This document shows positions 36,125-42,485 of a stretch of DNA of 42,485 nt, one piece after another; position 1 is the first letter of the stretch; the number at the start of each line of letters is the position of its first letter. Under the pieces are notes generated by a model. It was given only the letters and a program-made list of their open reading frames with translations, had not been told where the DNA came from and ran no database searches. The position numbers and the translations under genes were made by a program. Source of the stretch: Bacillus sp. MUM 116 (GTDB taxonomy: Bacteria > Bacillota > Bacilli > Bacillales > Cytobacillaceae); NCBI RefSeq assembly GCF_001866655.1, contig NZ_MLYR01000032.1, positions 1 to 42,485 of the forward strand, written 5' to 3'.

Positions 36125-36170
36125 CAGCGTCCAACGACTAGTGTACTTCGCTAAAGGGACTTTCCGCTTT
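36125..36170. repeat. Repeat end fragment between cotJB and cotJC
   Basis: The bases agggactttccgctttt resemble the right end of the dispersed repeat (aaggcgcttccgcttttct). They touch the cotJB stop codon on the minus strand. The remaining part toward cotJC is too altered to assign with certainty. Confidence 0.45.
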
Positions 36171-36430
36171 TAAATTTGCCAAGGCCAAGGAGTATCATCC
36201 CAATTCCATGGATGTCCTGAGTAACTGTTGCCGAATTGCAATAAAGGGCCAAATTGGCTTTCGAATGCTTTTTTCAGTCGTTTTCGCTCTTTTGCATAGT
36301 GGTTGAATTGGTTAATGGCTTCAAAATCGTCATTATGCGTATCAAGGTAGAGGGTAAGTTCTACTAAAACAAAATCTACCGCTTGCAGCTGCTCCATTAA
36401 TTGATAGTATTCCGGAGGGAGTTGTTTCAT
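36170..36430 (-). CDS. cotJB: Spore coat protein CotJB
   Basis: Small inner-coat protein, 86 residues, acting with CotJA and CotJC. It is mostly helical (KQLPPEYYQLMEQLQAVDFVLVEL, with LYLDTHNDDFEAI near 27-39) and ends in a tryptophan- and proline-rich tail HPWNWDDTPWPWQI. Its ATG overlaps the cotJA stop codon (ATGA) and is preceded by gggga inside cotJA. Its stop codon abuts a repeat fragment. Confidence 0.93.
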   Translation of the reverse strand: MKQLPPEYYQLMEQLQAVDFVLVELTLYLDTHNDDFEAINQFNHYAKERKRLKKAFESQFGPLLQFGNSYSGHPWNWDDTPWPWQI

Positions 36431-36657
36431 GTTGGCGTTCCCCCTTTAGATTTTTCAAGAGAATTGAAGTAGGGATCATAAAAGTCCCTCCATAATGTTC
36501 CTGCCCTAAGAGCCTCCATGGGTGTAAATTGCGGTAAATTTGGCGGTTGAAATCCCATATATAAATGTGGCGGGGTTGAAAAAGTTTTAACGGTTATCGG
36601 CTTACAAGGGTCGAACTGGCTTACAAATGGGTGATAAGATTTATAATGAGTACTCAT
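36427..36657 (-). CDS. cotJA: Spore coat protein CotJA
   Basis: Small coat protein needed for assembly of CotJC in the spore coat. The 76 residues contain the family signatures FDPCKPITVKTFSTPPHLYM and FTPMEALRAGTLWRDFYDPY, both rich in Pro and aromatic residues. The start at 36657 (MSTHYKSY) is five bases after AGGAGGG (36663-36669 on the minus strand); a second ATG one codon upstream is too close to it, and the frame continues to 36732 without a site. Confidence 0.93.
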   Translation of the reverse strand: MSTHYKSYHPFVSQFDPCKPITVKTFSTPPHLYMGFQPPNLPQFTPMEALRAGTLWRDFYDPYFNSLEKSKGGTPT

Positions 36658-36688
36658 CATAACCCTCCTTGTTTTAACATCATAGATA

Positions 36689-36717
36689 AATATATGATGT
36701 GAATTTGGTAACATGCC
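36689..36717 (-). promoter_or_regulatory. Candidate SigE promoter of cotJABC
   Basis: On the minus strand GCATGTT precedes CATATATT by about 15 bases, similar to the SigE elements ATA and CATACAnT. The distance to the cotJA start (about 32 bases) is suitable. An 18-bp inverted repeat, CAAAGT and ACTTTG, lies just upstream (36719-36736). Confidence 0.4.
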
Positions 36718-36803
36718 AACAAAGTTTAACAACTTTGAGGGTTTTGGACGGGATTATTGAATTATAATATTGTTGTAGGATTAAAAGTCACGAGGTGATG
36801 AAG

Positions 36804-37439
36804 TTGTTCGTAAAAAACATGATGATTTCCAAGTATGAGTGTTTTACAATTCAGTATGATCAAACATTGAAACAAGCTTTGGAGCAATTAGAAAAACACC
36901 AAATTGATGGATTACCAGTACTTAATGGAGCAAAGTATGCAGGTGTAGTAACTCGGTATGGAATTTACGAAAACTATTTTAATTCTAATCAGGAGCGCGA
37001 TGACTATCTTACTTCTACAACTGTAGATGAGGTTGCAACCCATCAGGATAATTTCCTGGAAGGGGGAGAAGTGTTTGAAAAAACACTTTTAGAGCTTAAA
37101 GATTTTCCTTTATTGGCTGTGGTTGATTCAAGTGGTATTTTCCTTGGTGTTGTCACACGTTCAGATGTGTTGGCGGCATTTGAAAGCGCATTTGGGGTAA
37201 ACCGTCCAGGTGTCCGAATTGCCTTCACTTCCGTCGAAACGGAAGGCAGAATTGCCCGCCTTTCAGAAATTGCTCATCATTTCCATGAACACATAATCTC
37301 ACTCGTTACATTCGATGAAACGGATAAACTTGTACGAAGAATTGTAATGAAGATTGAAAAGAAGGATAACATTGATAAGTTTACGAAAAAGCTTGAAGAA
37401 CATGGATTTAGAATTTTAAGTATTCAAGAAGACGATTAA
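36804..37439 (+). CDS. CBS-domain protein (AcuB-like, two CBS domains plus ACT-like C-terminus)
   Basis: The 211 residues show two CBS motifs, each with an HxxxxLPVLN or FPLLAVVD type strand followed by GVVTR(Y/S) (near 36-54 and 95-115), and a C-terminal region with VRIAFTSVETEGRIARLSEIAHHF that resembles an ACT domain. It resembles AcuB in architecture; CBS pairs usually bind adenine nucleotides such as AMP or cyclic di-AMP, but no ligand is known here. The frame opens at 36795, with GTG and ATG at its head; GAGGTGAT (36792-36799) fits a TTG start at 36804 best, and ATG 36798 is the alternative. It is divergent from cotJ. Confidence 0.8.
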   Translation: MFVKNMMISKYECFTIQYDQTLKQALEQLEKHQIDGLPVLNGAKYAGVVTRYGIYENYFNSNQERDDYLTSTTVDEVATHQDNFLEGGEVFEKTLLELKDFPLLAVVDSSGIFLGVVTRSDVLAAFESAFGVNRPGVRIAFTSVETEGRIARLSEIAHHFHEHIISLVTFDETDKLVRRIVMKIEKKDNIDKFTKKLEEHGFRILSIQEDD

Positions 37440-37460
37440 GTGCTTGGGGAAAGAAATGTT

Positions 37461-37494
37461 TCCCTCTCATGCATTGGTATGGGAGGGATTTTTT
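37461..37494 (+). terminator. Terminator after the CBS-domain gene
   Basis: TCCCTCTCAT and ATGGGAGGGA form a 10-bp stem with one G-U pair, followed by TTTTTT. Confidence 0.85.
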
Positions 37495-37585
37495 AACTTG
37501 AAATATTTCTCTTTTTTAGTTTGAGTTTTCGGTATGGTATGATTTCCATAGAACGTTAGAACGTGTAAAGGGGAAACTGTGGAAC

Positions 37586-38350
37586 ATGTTTATTATTATC
37601 ATTTTGATTTTGGGAATTTTCCTTTTGTTATTTATGATCATGCAAGCATTTCTAAATCGAGTAATGGAAGTGGAAATAGAATTCAGTGATTTTCCAAAAT
37701 CATTTGGCAAGGTGTCTCTTTTTTTTATATCTGATATACATCGGCGCAGTATTTCTGACAAAATTATTAACACTTTAAAAGGAAGAACCGATCTGGTCAT
37801 TATTGGTGGGGATTTAACTGAAAAAGGTGTTCCATTTTCAAAAGTAAAGGAAAATCTGCAAAAATTAAAACACCTTGGCCCTGTTTATTTTGTTTGGGGG
37901 AATAATGATTATGAAGTGGACTATCACGAGTTAGATGCCCTCCTATTAGATTTAGGAGTTAAAGTTCTCGATAATACAGCTGTAACCTTTGAATCAGGTG
38001 AAGGAGATAAATTATGTCTATTAGGGGTTGATGACCTAAGTCAAGAGCGTGATCGGCTCGATTTTGCGTTAATGGATGCCGACCCAAATAGTTTTAAAAT
38101 CCTTGCCAGTCATTATCCGCAAATTACAGAGAAAATTCAACATGAACACGAAATACGGCTTGTGCTCAGCGGACACACACATGGAGGACAAATACATATT
38201 CTTGGGTATAGTCCTTACAAAAGAGGAGAACTGAAAAGTTTAGAAAAGACTACTCTGCTAATTAGTAATGGTTACGGAACAACAAGCGTTCCGTTAAGGC
38301 TGGGAGCTCCCGCAGAAACCCATCTAATTACACTGAAAAACGGTAACTAA
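37586..38350 (+). CDS. ypbG: Membrane-anchored metallophosphoesterase YpbG
   Basis: Calcineurin-like phosphoesterase of unknown substrate. The 254 residues start with a membrane anchor (about 2-22) and carry the metal motifs SDIHRRS near 50, GGDLTEKG near 74, GNNDYE near 108, ASHYP near 172 and SGHTHGGQ near 195. The set is complete, so it is likely active. ATG 37586 follows ggggaaac. It lies between the CBS gene and ypbH, as ypbG does relative to ypbH in B. subtilis. No terminator is evident after it. Confidence 0.9.
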   Translation: MFIIIILILGIFLLLFMIMQAFLNRVMEVEIEFSDFPKSFGKVSLFFISDIHRRSISDKIINTLKGRTDLVIIGGDLTEKGVPFSKVKENLQKLKHLGPVYFVWGNNDYEVDYHELDALLLDLGVKVLDNTAVTFESGEGDKLCLLGVDDLSQERDRLDFALMDADPNSFKILASHYPQITEKIQHEHEIRLVLSGHTHGGQIHILGYSPYKRGELKSLEKTTLLISNGYGTTSVPLRLGAPAETHLITLKNGN

Positions 38351-38436
38351 GCGATTTGGCGAGGTAGACAATTCACCATTAATCTGCAATGACATAAACT
38401 AAACACAAGAGTTATGTCACGGCAGGGGGCAAAAGC

Positions 38437-39018
38437 ATGCGCTTAGAACGCTTAACAGCCAATAAAATTAAAATTTTCTTAACCTCTGATGATTTATTTG
38501 AGAGGGGTCTCTCCAAGGAGGATATTTGGAAGGACTCGATAAAATGGCATCAGCTTTTTCACGATATGCTGGAAGAGGCAAGTGAGGAATTCGATGTAGA
38601 AATACAGGGTTCTGTTGCAGTGGAAATTTTCTCATTACAGGCTCAAGGAATGATTATGATTATTACCGTCGATGAAATCACTGAAGATGATGAATCATTA
38701 TTCGATGGGTTTATTGAAATGCAGGTTAGGGTGGAGGGGTCGGAAGACCTTTTGTATGAGTTTGCAAGTTTTGAAGATATCATAAATCTTTCGAAGAGGT
38801 TAAGTTTAATCAATATTTTAGCCGGTACTCTATATACGATGAATGACCAATACTATTTACTTCTAACGAAATTGGATGAGATCACAAATGAACGAACGGC
38901 ATCCTTATTATCTGAATATGGTGAGCCCTCTTTACTTAGTCCATACATGCTTGAAGAATACGGTAAAAAAATAATTGAAAAAAAAGCGGTGGAAACCATT
39001 CTCCATTTTTTTAAATAG
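38437..39018 (+). CDS. mecB: MecA-paralogue adaptor protein YpbH (MecB)
   Basis: Adaptor of the ClpC protease or chaperone, related to MecA and able to alter competence and sporulation in B. subtilis. The 193 residues match YpbH (194). The N-terminal domain MRLERLTANKIKIFLTSDDL and an acidic linker (VDEITEDDESLFD near 86-98) are followed by the C-terminal ClpC-binding domain from about 105. ATG 38437 follows aggggg. It is distinct from the MecA gene proper, which lies elsewhere. Confidence 0.9.
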   Translation: MRLERLTANKIKIFLTSDDLFERGLSKEDIWKDSIKWHQLFHDMLEEASEEFDVEIQGSVAVEIFSLQAQGMIMIITVDEITEDDESLFDGFIEMQVRVEGSEDLLYEFASFEDIINLSKRLSLINILAGTLYTMNDQYYLLLTKLDEITNERTASLLSEYGEPSLLSPYMLEEYGKKIIEKKAVETILHFFK

Positions 39019-39031
39019 TTTCTGGTCAATT

Positions 39032-39058
39032 CCGGAAGGGAGCCACCGCTCCCTTCGG
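39032..39058 (+). terminator. Possible terminator after ypbH
   Basis: GAAGGGAGC and GCTCCCTTC form a strong GC-rich stem with a four-base loop (CACC), 14 bases after the ypbH stop. It is followed by ggttaataaa and not a T run, so it may be a terminator without tail or simply a stable hairpin. Confidence 0.45.
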
Positions 39059-39160
39059 TTAATAAATAGTGTTTTTATCCTCCAAAAAATACCATATGCA
39101 TAAGAAAGACAACGTTTGCACAAAATTTTCATAATAAAGTGTGAAACTTAATTTTTCTTC

Positions 39161-39188
39161 TTGCATTAATCTTTTAAACGTGTATACT
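39161..39188 (+). promoter_or_regulatory. Candidate SigA promoter of gudB
   Basis: TTGCAT (39161-39166) and TATACT (39183-39188) are 16 bases apart and lie about 52 bases before the gudB start codon. Confidence 0.65.
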
Positions 39189-39240
39189 TGTCTCTGAAAG
39201 CGGACAACATTCGTAAAAGAGATTCTTAGGAGGATTACAA

Positions 39241-40518
39241 ATGGTAGCCGAAAATGGTACTGAGAAGACTAATCAAGAGGAAACGAATAATGTGTTAAAA
39301 TCTACACAAACCGTTATTCATAAAGCTCTTGAAAAATTAGGTTATCCTGAAGAGGTGTACGAACTTTTAAAAGAACCATTACGCATGATGACAGTAAAAA
39401 TTCCAGTTCGTATGGATGACGGTTCAACAAAAATATTTACTGGTTATCGTGCCCAACATAATGATGCTGTTGGTCCAACAAAGGGCGGTATTCGTTTCCA
39501 TCCTGGTGTAACAGAGACGGAAGTGAAAGCCCTTTCAATTTGGATGAGCTTAAAATGTGGTATTGTTGACCTTCCATATGGCGGGGGAAAAGGCGGAATC
39601 GTGTGTGATCCACGTGATATGTCCTTCAGGGAACTTGAAAGATTAAGCCGTGGCTATGTGCGTGCAATCAGCCAAATCGTTGGGCCAACAAAAGATATTC
39701 CGGCTCCGGATGTATTTACAAACTCTCAAATCATGGCTTGGATGATGGATGAGTATAGCCGGATTGATGAATTTAACTCACCTGGATTTATTACAGGAAA
39801 GCCGCTGGTATTGGGAGGATCTCATGGCCGTGATTCCGCAACAGCGAAGGGCGTTACCATTTGTATTCGTGAAGCCGCGAAAAAACGAGGCATTGATATT
39901 AAAGGCGCCAAAGTTGTTGTTCAAGGTTTTGGTAATGCCGGCAGTTACTTATCCAAATTTATGCATGATGCTGGGGCAAAAGTAGTTGGCATTTCAGATG
40001 CGTACGGAGCACTTTACGATCCGAATGGACTTGATATTGACTATTTATTAGATCGCCGTGACAGTTTTGGAACAGTAACTAAATTGTTCAATAATACAAT
40101 CTCAAACAAAGAATTACTTGAGCTTGATTGTGATATTCTTGTTCCAGCCGCAATTGAAAATCAAATTACGAAGGATAATGCACATGATATTCGTGCTAAG
40201 ATTGTTGTTGAGGCTGCTAATGGTCCTACAACACTCGAAGCAACTGAAATTTTGACAGAACGCGGTATTCTGCTTGTGCCCGACGTATTGGCATCTGCTG
40301 GTGGTGTAACGGTATCTTACTTTGAGTGGGTACAAAACAATCAAGGTTACTACTGGACAGAAGAAGAAGTAGAAGAAAAGTTAGAAAAAATTATGGTTAA
40401 ATCCTTTAACAGCATTTACGATACAGCGCAAACACGCCGTGTCGACATGCGCCTTGCAGCCTATATGGTTGGGGTAAGAAAAATGGCAGAAGCAAGCCGC
40501 TTTAGAGGCTGGATTTAA
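39241..40518 (+). CDS. gudB: NAD-specific glutamate dehydrogenase GudB
   Basis: Oxidatively deaminates glutamate to 2-oxoglutarate and ammonia with NAD. The 425 residues match GudB of B. subtilis. Key sites are GPTKGGIRFHP near 79, the catalytic Lys region LPYGGGKGGIVCDPRDMS near 110-127, and the Rossmann glycine motif VVQGFGNAGSYLSKF. The stretch around the duplication that inactivates gudB in B. subtilis 168 is normal here, so the enzyme should be active. ATG 39241 follows aggagg. The position between ypbH and ypdA is that of gudB; rocG is an alternative name for the same family. Confidence 0.95.
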   Translation: MVAENGTEKTNQEETNNVLKSTQTVIHKALEKLGYPEEVYELLKEPLRMMTVKIPVRMDDGSTKIFTGYRAQHNDAVGPTKGGIRFHPGVTETEVKALSIWMSLKCGIVDLPYGGGKGGIVCDPRDMSFRELERLSRGYVRAISQIVGPTKDIPAPDVFTNSQIMAWMMDEYSRIDEFNSPGFITGKPLVLGGSHGRDSATAKGVTICIREAAKKRGIDIKGAKVVVQGFGNAGSYLSKFMHDAGAKVVGISDAYGALYDPNGLDIDYLLDRRDSFGTVTKLFNNTISNKELLELDCDILVPAAIENQITKDNAHDIRAKIVVEAANGPTTLEATEILTERGILLVPDVLASAGGVTVSYFEWVQNNQGYYWTEEEVEEKLEKIMVKSFNSIYDTAQTRRVDMRLAAYMVGVRKMAEASRFRGWI

Positions 40519-40542
40519 GCATTCATCATTGAAATATTACAA

Positions 40543-40578
40543 AAAAACTCCTATCATAGACGATGGGAGTTTTTTTAC
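40543..40578 (+). terminator. Terminator after gudB
   Basis: AAAAACTCC and GGAGTTTTT form the outer stem, with ATC and GAT inside, and a T run follows. It lies within the longer frame open upstream of ypdA, which argues for the later ypdA start. Confidence 0.85.
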
Positions 40579-40609
40579 TTATGTACTGAATCCAAGGGAG
40601 TGCACATAT

Positions 40610-41578
40610 ATGCAATTAGAAGATATCATTATTGTTGGCGGCGGACCATGTGGTCTTGCTGCGGCTATTTCTTTAAAAGAAATTGGGAAAAACCCGCTTG
40701 TTATTGAAAAAGGGAATGTTGTAAATGCTATTTACAATTATCCAACCCATCAAACCTTTTTTAGCACCAGTGAAAAATTAGAAATTGGTGAGGTTCCTTT
40801 TTTAACAGAAAATTATAAGCCGCGGCGTAATCAGGCATTGGTATATTACCGGGAAGTAGTCAAAAGAAAACAGTTACGCGTAAACGCCTATGAAAAGGTA
40901 ACAAAGGTAACGAAAAAAGGAAAATTATTTGAAATCGAGACGGATAAATGCACCTACCAGGCGCCATATGTTGTGATTGCAACGGGGTATTATGATCACC
41001 CTAATTATATGAATGTGCCTGGAGAAAAGCTTTCAAAAGTTTTCCATTATTTTAAAGAAGCGCATCCTTATTTTGATAAAGATGTTTGTGTAATTGGTGG
41101 TAAAAATTCCAGCGTGGATGCAGCGATTGAACTAGAGAAGGCTGGGGCAAGAGTTACGGTACTATATCGAGGAAATGAATATTCCCCTAGTATTAAACCA
41201 TGGATCCTACCTGAATTCGAAGCTTTGGTTCGCAATGAAAAAATTAAGATGGAATTTCGCGCCCATGTAAAAGAAATTACTGAAAAGCAAGTAATCTATG
41301 TTCAAGATGGAGTGGAGCATACCATAGATAATGATTTTGTTTTTGCGATGACAGGCTATCATCCTGATCAACAATTTCTTAAAACAATGGGGATTGACAT
41401 TGATCGGGAGTCAGGACGGCCTTGCTATAATTCCGATACAATGGAGACAAACATAGAAGGCGTATTTATTGCAGGTGTAATTGCTGCAGGCAATAATGCA
41501 AATGAAATTTTTATTGAAAACGGGCGTTTTCATGGGGGACTTATTTCCAAATCCATAATAAACCGTGAAATAAAATAA
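40610..41578 (+). CDS. ypdA: Bacillithiol disulfide reductase YpdA
   Basis: FAD- and NADPH-dependent reductase that recycles oxidised bacillithiol. The 322 residues have the FAD-binding motif IIIVGGGPCGLAAAISL near 5-21, the second dinucleotide motif CVIGGKNSSVDAAIEL near 162-177, and the conserved AGVIAAGNNANEIFIENGR near 290-308. The Cys of GGGPCG is the expected active-site residue. The frame is open from 40529, through the gudB terminator, but ATG 40610 with gggag upstream is the family start. Confidence 0.94.
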   Translation: MQLEDIIIVGGGPCGLAAAISLKEIGKNPLVIEKGNVVNAIYNYPTHQTFFSTSEKLEIGEVPFLTENYKPRRNQALVYYREVVKRKQLRVNAYEKVTKVTKKGKLFEIETDKCTYQAPYVVIATGYYDHPNYMNVPGEKLSKVFHYFKEAHPYFDKDVCVIGGKNSSVDAAIELEKAGARVTVLYRGNEYSPSIKPWILPEFEALVRNEKIKMEFRAHVKEITEKQVIYVQDGVEHTIDNDFVFAMTGYHPDQQFLKTMGIDIDRESGRPCYNSDTMETNIEGVFIAGVIAAGNNANEIFIENGRFHGGLISKSIINREIK

Positions 41579-41664
41579 GGCTCACTAAACTAGAAGAATC
41601 TTTCATTTAAAATATGTTCGTTACATGATACGATATAGAAAACGGATTGAAAAGAGGATCCTAA

Positions 41665-42354
41665 ATGCTGGCAATTTTATCGGCGGGAATTGCTCCCGGC
41701 TTAGCCTTATTAAGTTATTTTTATTTAAAAGATGAATATGAAACAGAACCTATTTCCGTTGTTCTAAGAACATTTTTGTATGGGGCTCTTCTTGTTTTTC
41801 CTATAATGTTTATCCAGCACGTGTTTGAAGCGGAACATCTAATAAAGTCTGATGTTATTGATGCTTTCTTTAGTTCAAGTCTTTTAGAGGAATTCTTTAA
41901 GTGGTTTATTCTATTTTATGCCATTTACTCACATGTTGAATTTGATGAGCCATTCGATGGAATTGTATACGGTGCTGCAGCCTCTTTAGGTTTTGCGACT
42001 GTAGAAAATATTTTTTATTTAGTGGCTAATGGTATTGAGCATGCTGTTTCACGTGCATTACTTCCCGTTTCAAGCCACGCCCTTTTCGGTGTAATAATGG
42101 GTTTTTATATTGGAAAGGCAAAATTTACAGATGGCTCGAAAATAAAATGGATTATCCTATCACTTCTTTTACCATTTGCTCTTCATGGATTTTATGATTA
42201 CATTCTGATAACCCAGGAAAACTGGATCTATATTATTTTTCCTTTTATGATTTTTCTTTGGTGGTTTGGATTAAGGAAGGTTAAAATGGCGAAAATCCTG
42301 AGTGCAAATCATTTTAAAAAGAAATATTCCGTGCAAAAATCCCTTCAATCCTAA
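41665..42354 (+). CDS. prsW: Intramembrane metalloprotease PrsW
   Basis: Site-1 protease of the SigW pathway, which cuts the anti-sigma factor RsiW under envelope stress. The 229 residues have about seven membrane helices. Conserved features are the N-terminal LYFY-like segment [15 protein letters not shown] near 18-32, the glutamate pair in LLEEFFKWF near 73-81, and later histidines in [13 protein letters not shown] near 136-148 and LHGFYDYI near 173-180. The ATG follows GAGGATCC-type sequence. B. subtilis ypdC/prsW has the same place after ypdA. Confidence 0.93.
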   Translation: MLAILSAGIAPGLALLSYFYLKDEYETEPISVVLRTFLYGALLVFPIMFIQHVFEAEHLIKSDVIDAFFSSSLLEEFFKWFILFYAIYSHVEFDEPFDGIVYGAAASLGFATVENIFYLVANGIEHAVSRALLPVSSHALFGVIMGFYIGKAKFTDGSKIKWIILSLLLPFALHGFYDYILITQENWIYIIFPFMIFLWWFGLRKVKMAKILSANHFKKKYSVQKSLQS

Positions 42355-42370
42355 TGAAGGGATTTTTTTT
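42336..42370 (+). terminator. Terminator overlapping the end of prsW
   Basis: AATCCCTTCA and TGAAGGGATT form a 10-bp perfect stem with a short loop, then TTTTTT. The left arm is in the last codons of prsW. Confidence 0.9.
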
Positions 42371-42390
42371 GTATTATAAGAATTAATAAA

Positions 42391-42485
42391 TTGCTTTGAG
42401 AATGATCCATCTCTGGCGCCTAGTCCCTTGAGGTCACAAGCCAATCCGTTCAAAAGGTTAAAGAACAACCTTTCGGCCGGCTTGT
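42391..42485. repeat. Dispersed intergenic repeat, copy H (cut by window edge)
   Basis: It begins ttgctttgagaatgatccat, then tggcgcctagtcccttgagg, like the left end of copy B. The part after 42435 is the inverse of copy C: AAAGGTTaaagaacAACCTTT is the same hairpin as 15771-15791. So it is a sister of copy C in the opposite orientation; the remainder lies outside the window. Confidence 0.8.

Noticed and set aside
39241..40518. Inactivating short duplication as in gudB of B. subtilis 168
   Set aside because: The sequence around the active-site region is uninterrupted and of normal length, so the gene is predicted active.

Overview
The window is chromosomal DNA of a low-GC, endospore-forming member of the Bacillaceae. 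It is not B. subtilis itself, although most genes are close orthologues in nearly B. subtilis order. The evidence is the density of sporulation genes (spoIIA, spoVA, dacF, dacB, spmAB, cotJ), the Res cytochrome c maturation cluster, Bacillus-type ribosome binding sites, and dispersed intergenic repeats of a kind I associate with the Neobacillus/Mesobacillus/Cytobacillus side of the family. That last placement is inference. I see no tRNA, rRNA, IS transposase, prophage or CRISPR array.

Layout. (1) 1-3752: a dispersed repeat, then the nucleoside salvage operon deoB-punA-pdp behind a candidate promoter, an inverted-repeat operator and a cre-like site. (2) 3872-9947: dacF, then spoIIAA-spoIIAB-sigF behind a SigH promoter and a Spo0A box, then a reduced spoVA cluster (AA, AB, AEA, AF) lacking AC, AD and AEB. 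(3) 10097-15712: lysA, a second full repeat, an untracked 32-residue membrane peptide, an orphan ribT, a DUF309 protein, a 28-residue YjcZ-type peptide, the condensin partners scpA/scpB, and two small proteins. (4) 15991-23698: sodF, dacB-spmA-spmB, rluB and resA-resB-resC. (5) 23877-28539: resD-resE, a 129-bp element with perfect 13-bp terminal inverted repeats, and sigX-rsiX behind an autoregulatory SigX-type promoter. (6) 28702-30804: an M23/LysM peptidase, an FMN riboswitch with the riboflavin importer ribU, and ferredoxin. (7) 31057-35460: ypbB-recQ-ypbD-ypbE-ypbF. (8) 35493-36657: cotJABC on the minus strand. (9) 36804-42354: a CBS-domain protein, a metallophosphoesterase, the MecA paralogue ypbH, gudB, ypdA and prsW, ending inside another copy of the dispersed repeat.

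How it fits together. Much of the window serves sporulation. Spo0A and SigH start the spoIIA operon, which makes the forespore sigma factor SigF and its anti-sigma and anti-anti-sigma partners. SigF/SigG and SigE then drive cortex enzymes (dacF, dacB), core dehydration (spmAB), dipicolinate handling and germination (spoVA) and the inner coat (cotJ). The rest is house-keeping: chromosome segregation, respiration (ResABC/ResDE), envelope stress (SigX/RsiX, PrsW), and redox and nitrogen metabolism.

The points most worth a second look are the loss of the three core spoVA genes from between otherwise intact neighbours, the mosaic repeat family whose copies carry different internal hairpins, and the small membrane peptide after lysA. 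Most of the window is conserved core genome, and I do not see a clearly new enzymatic or defence system.
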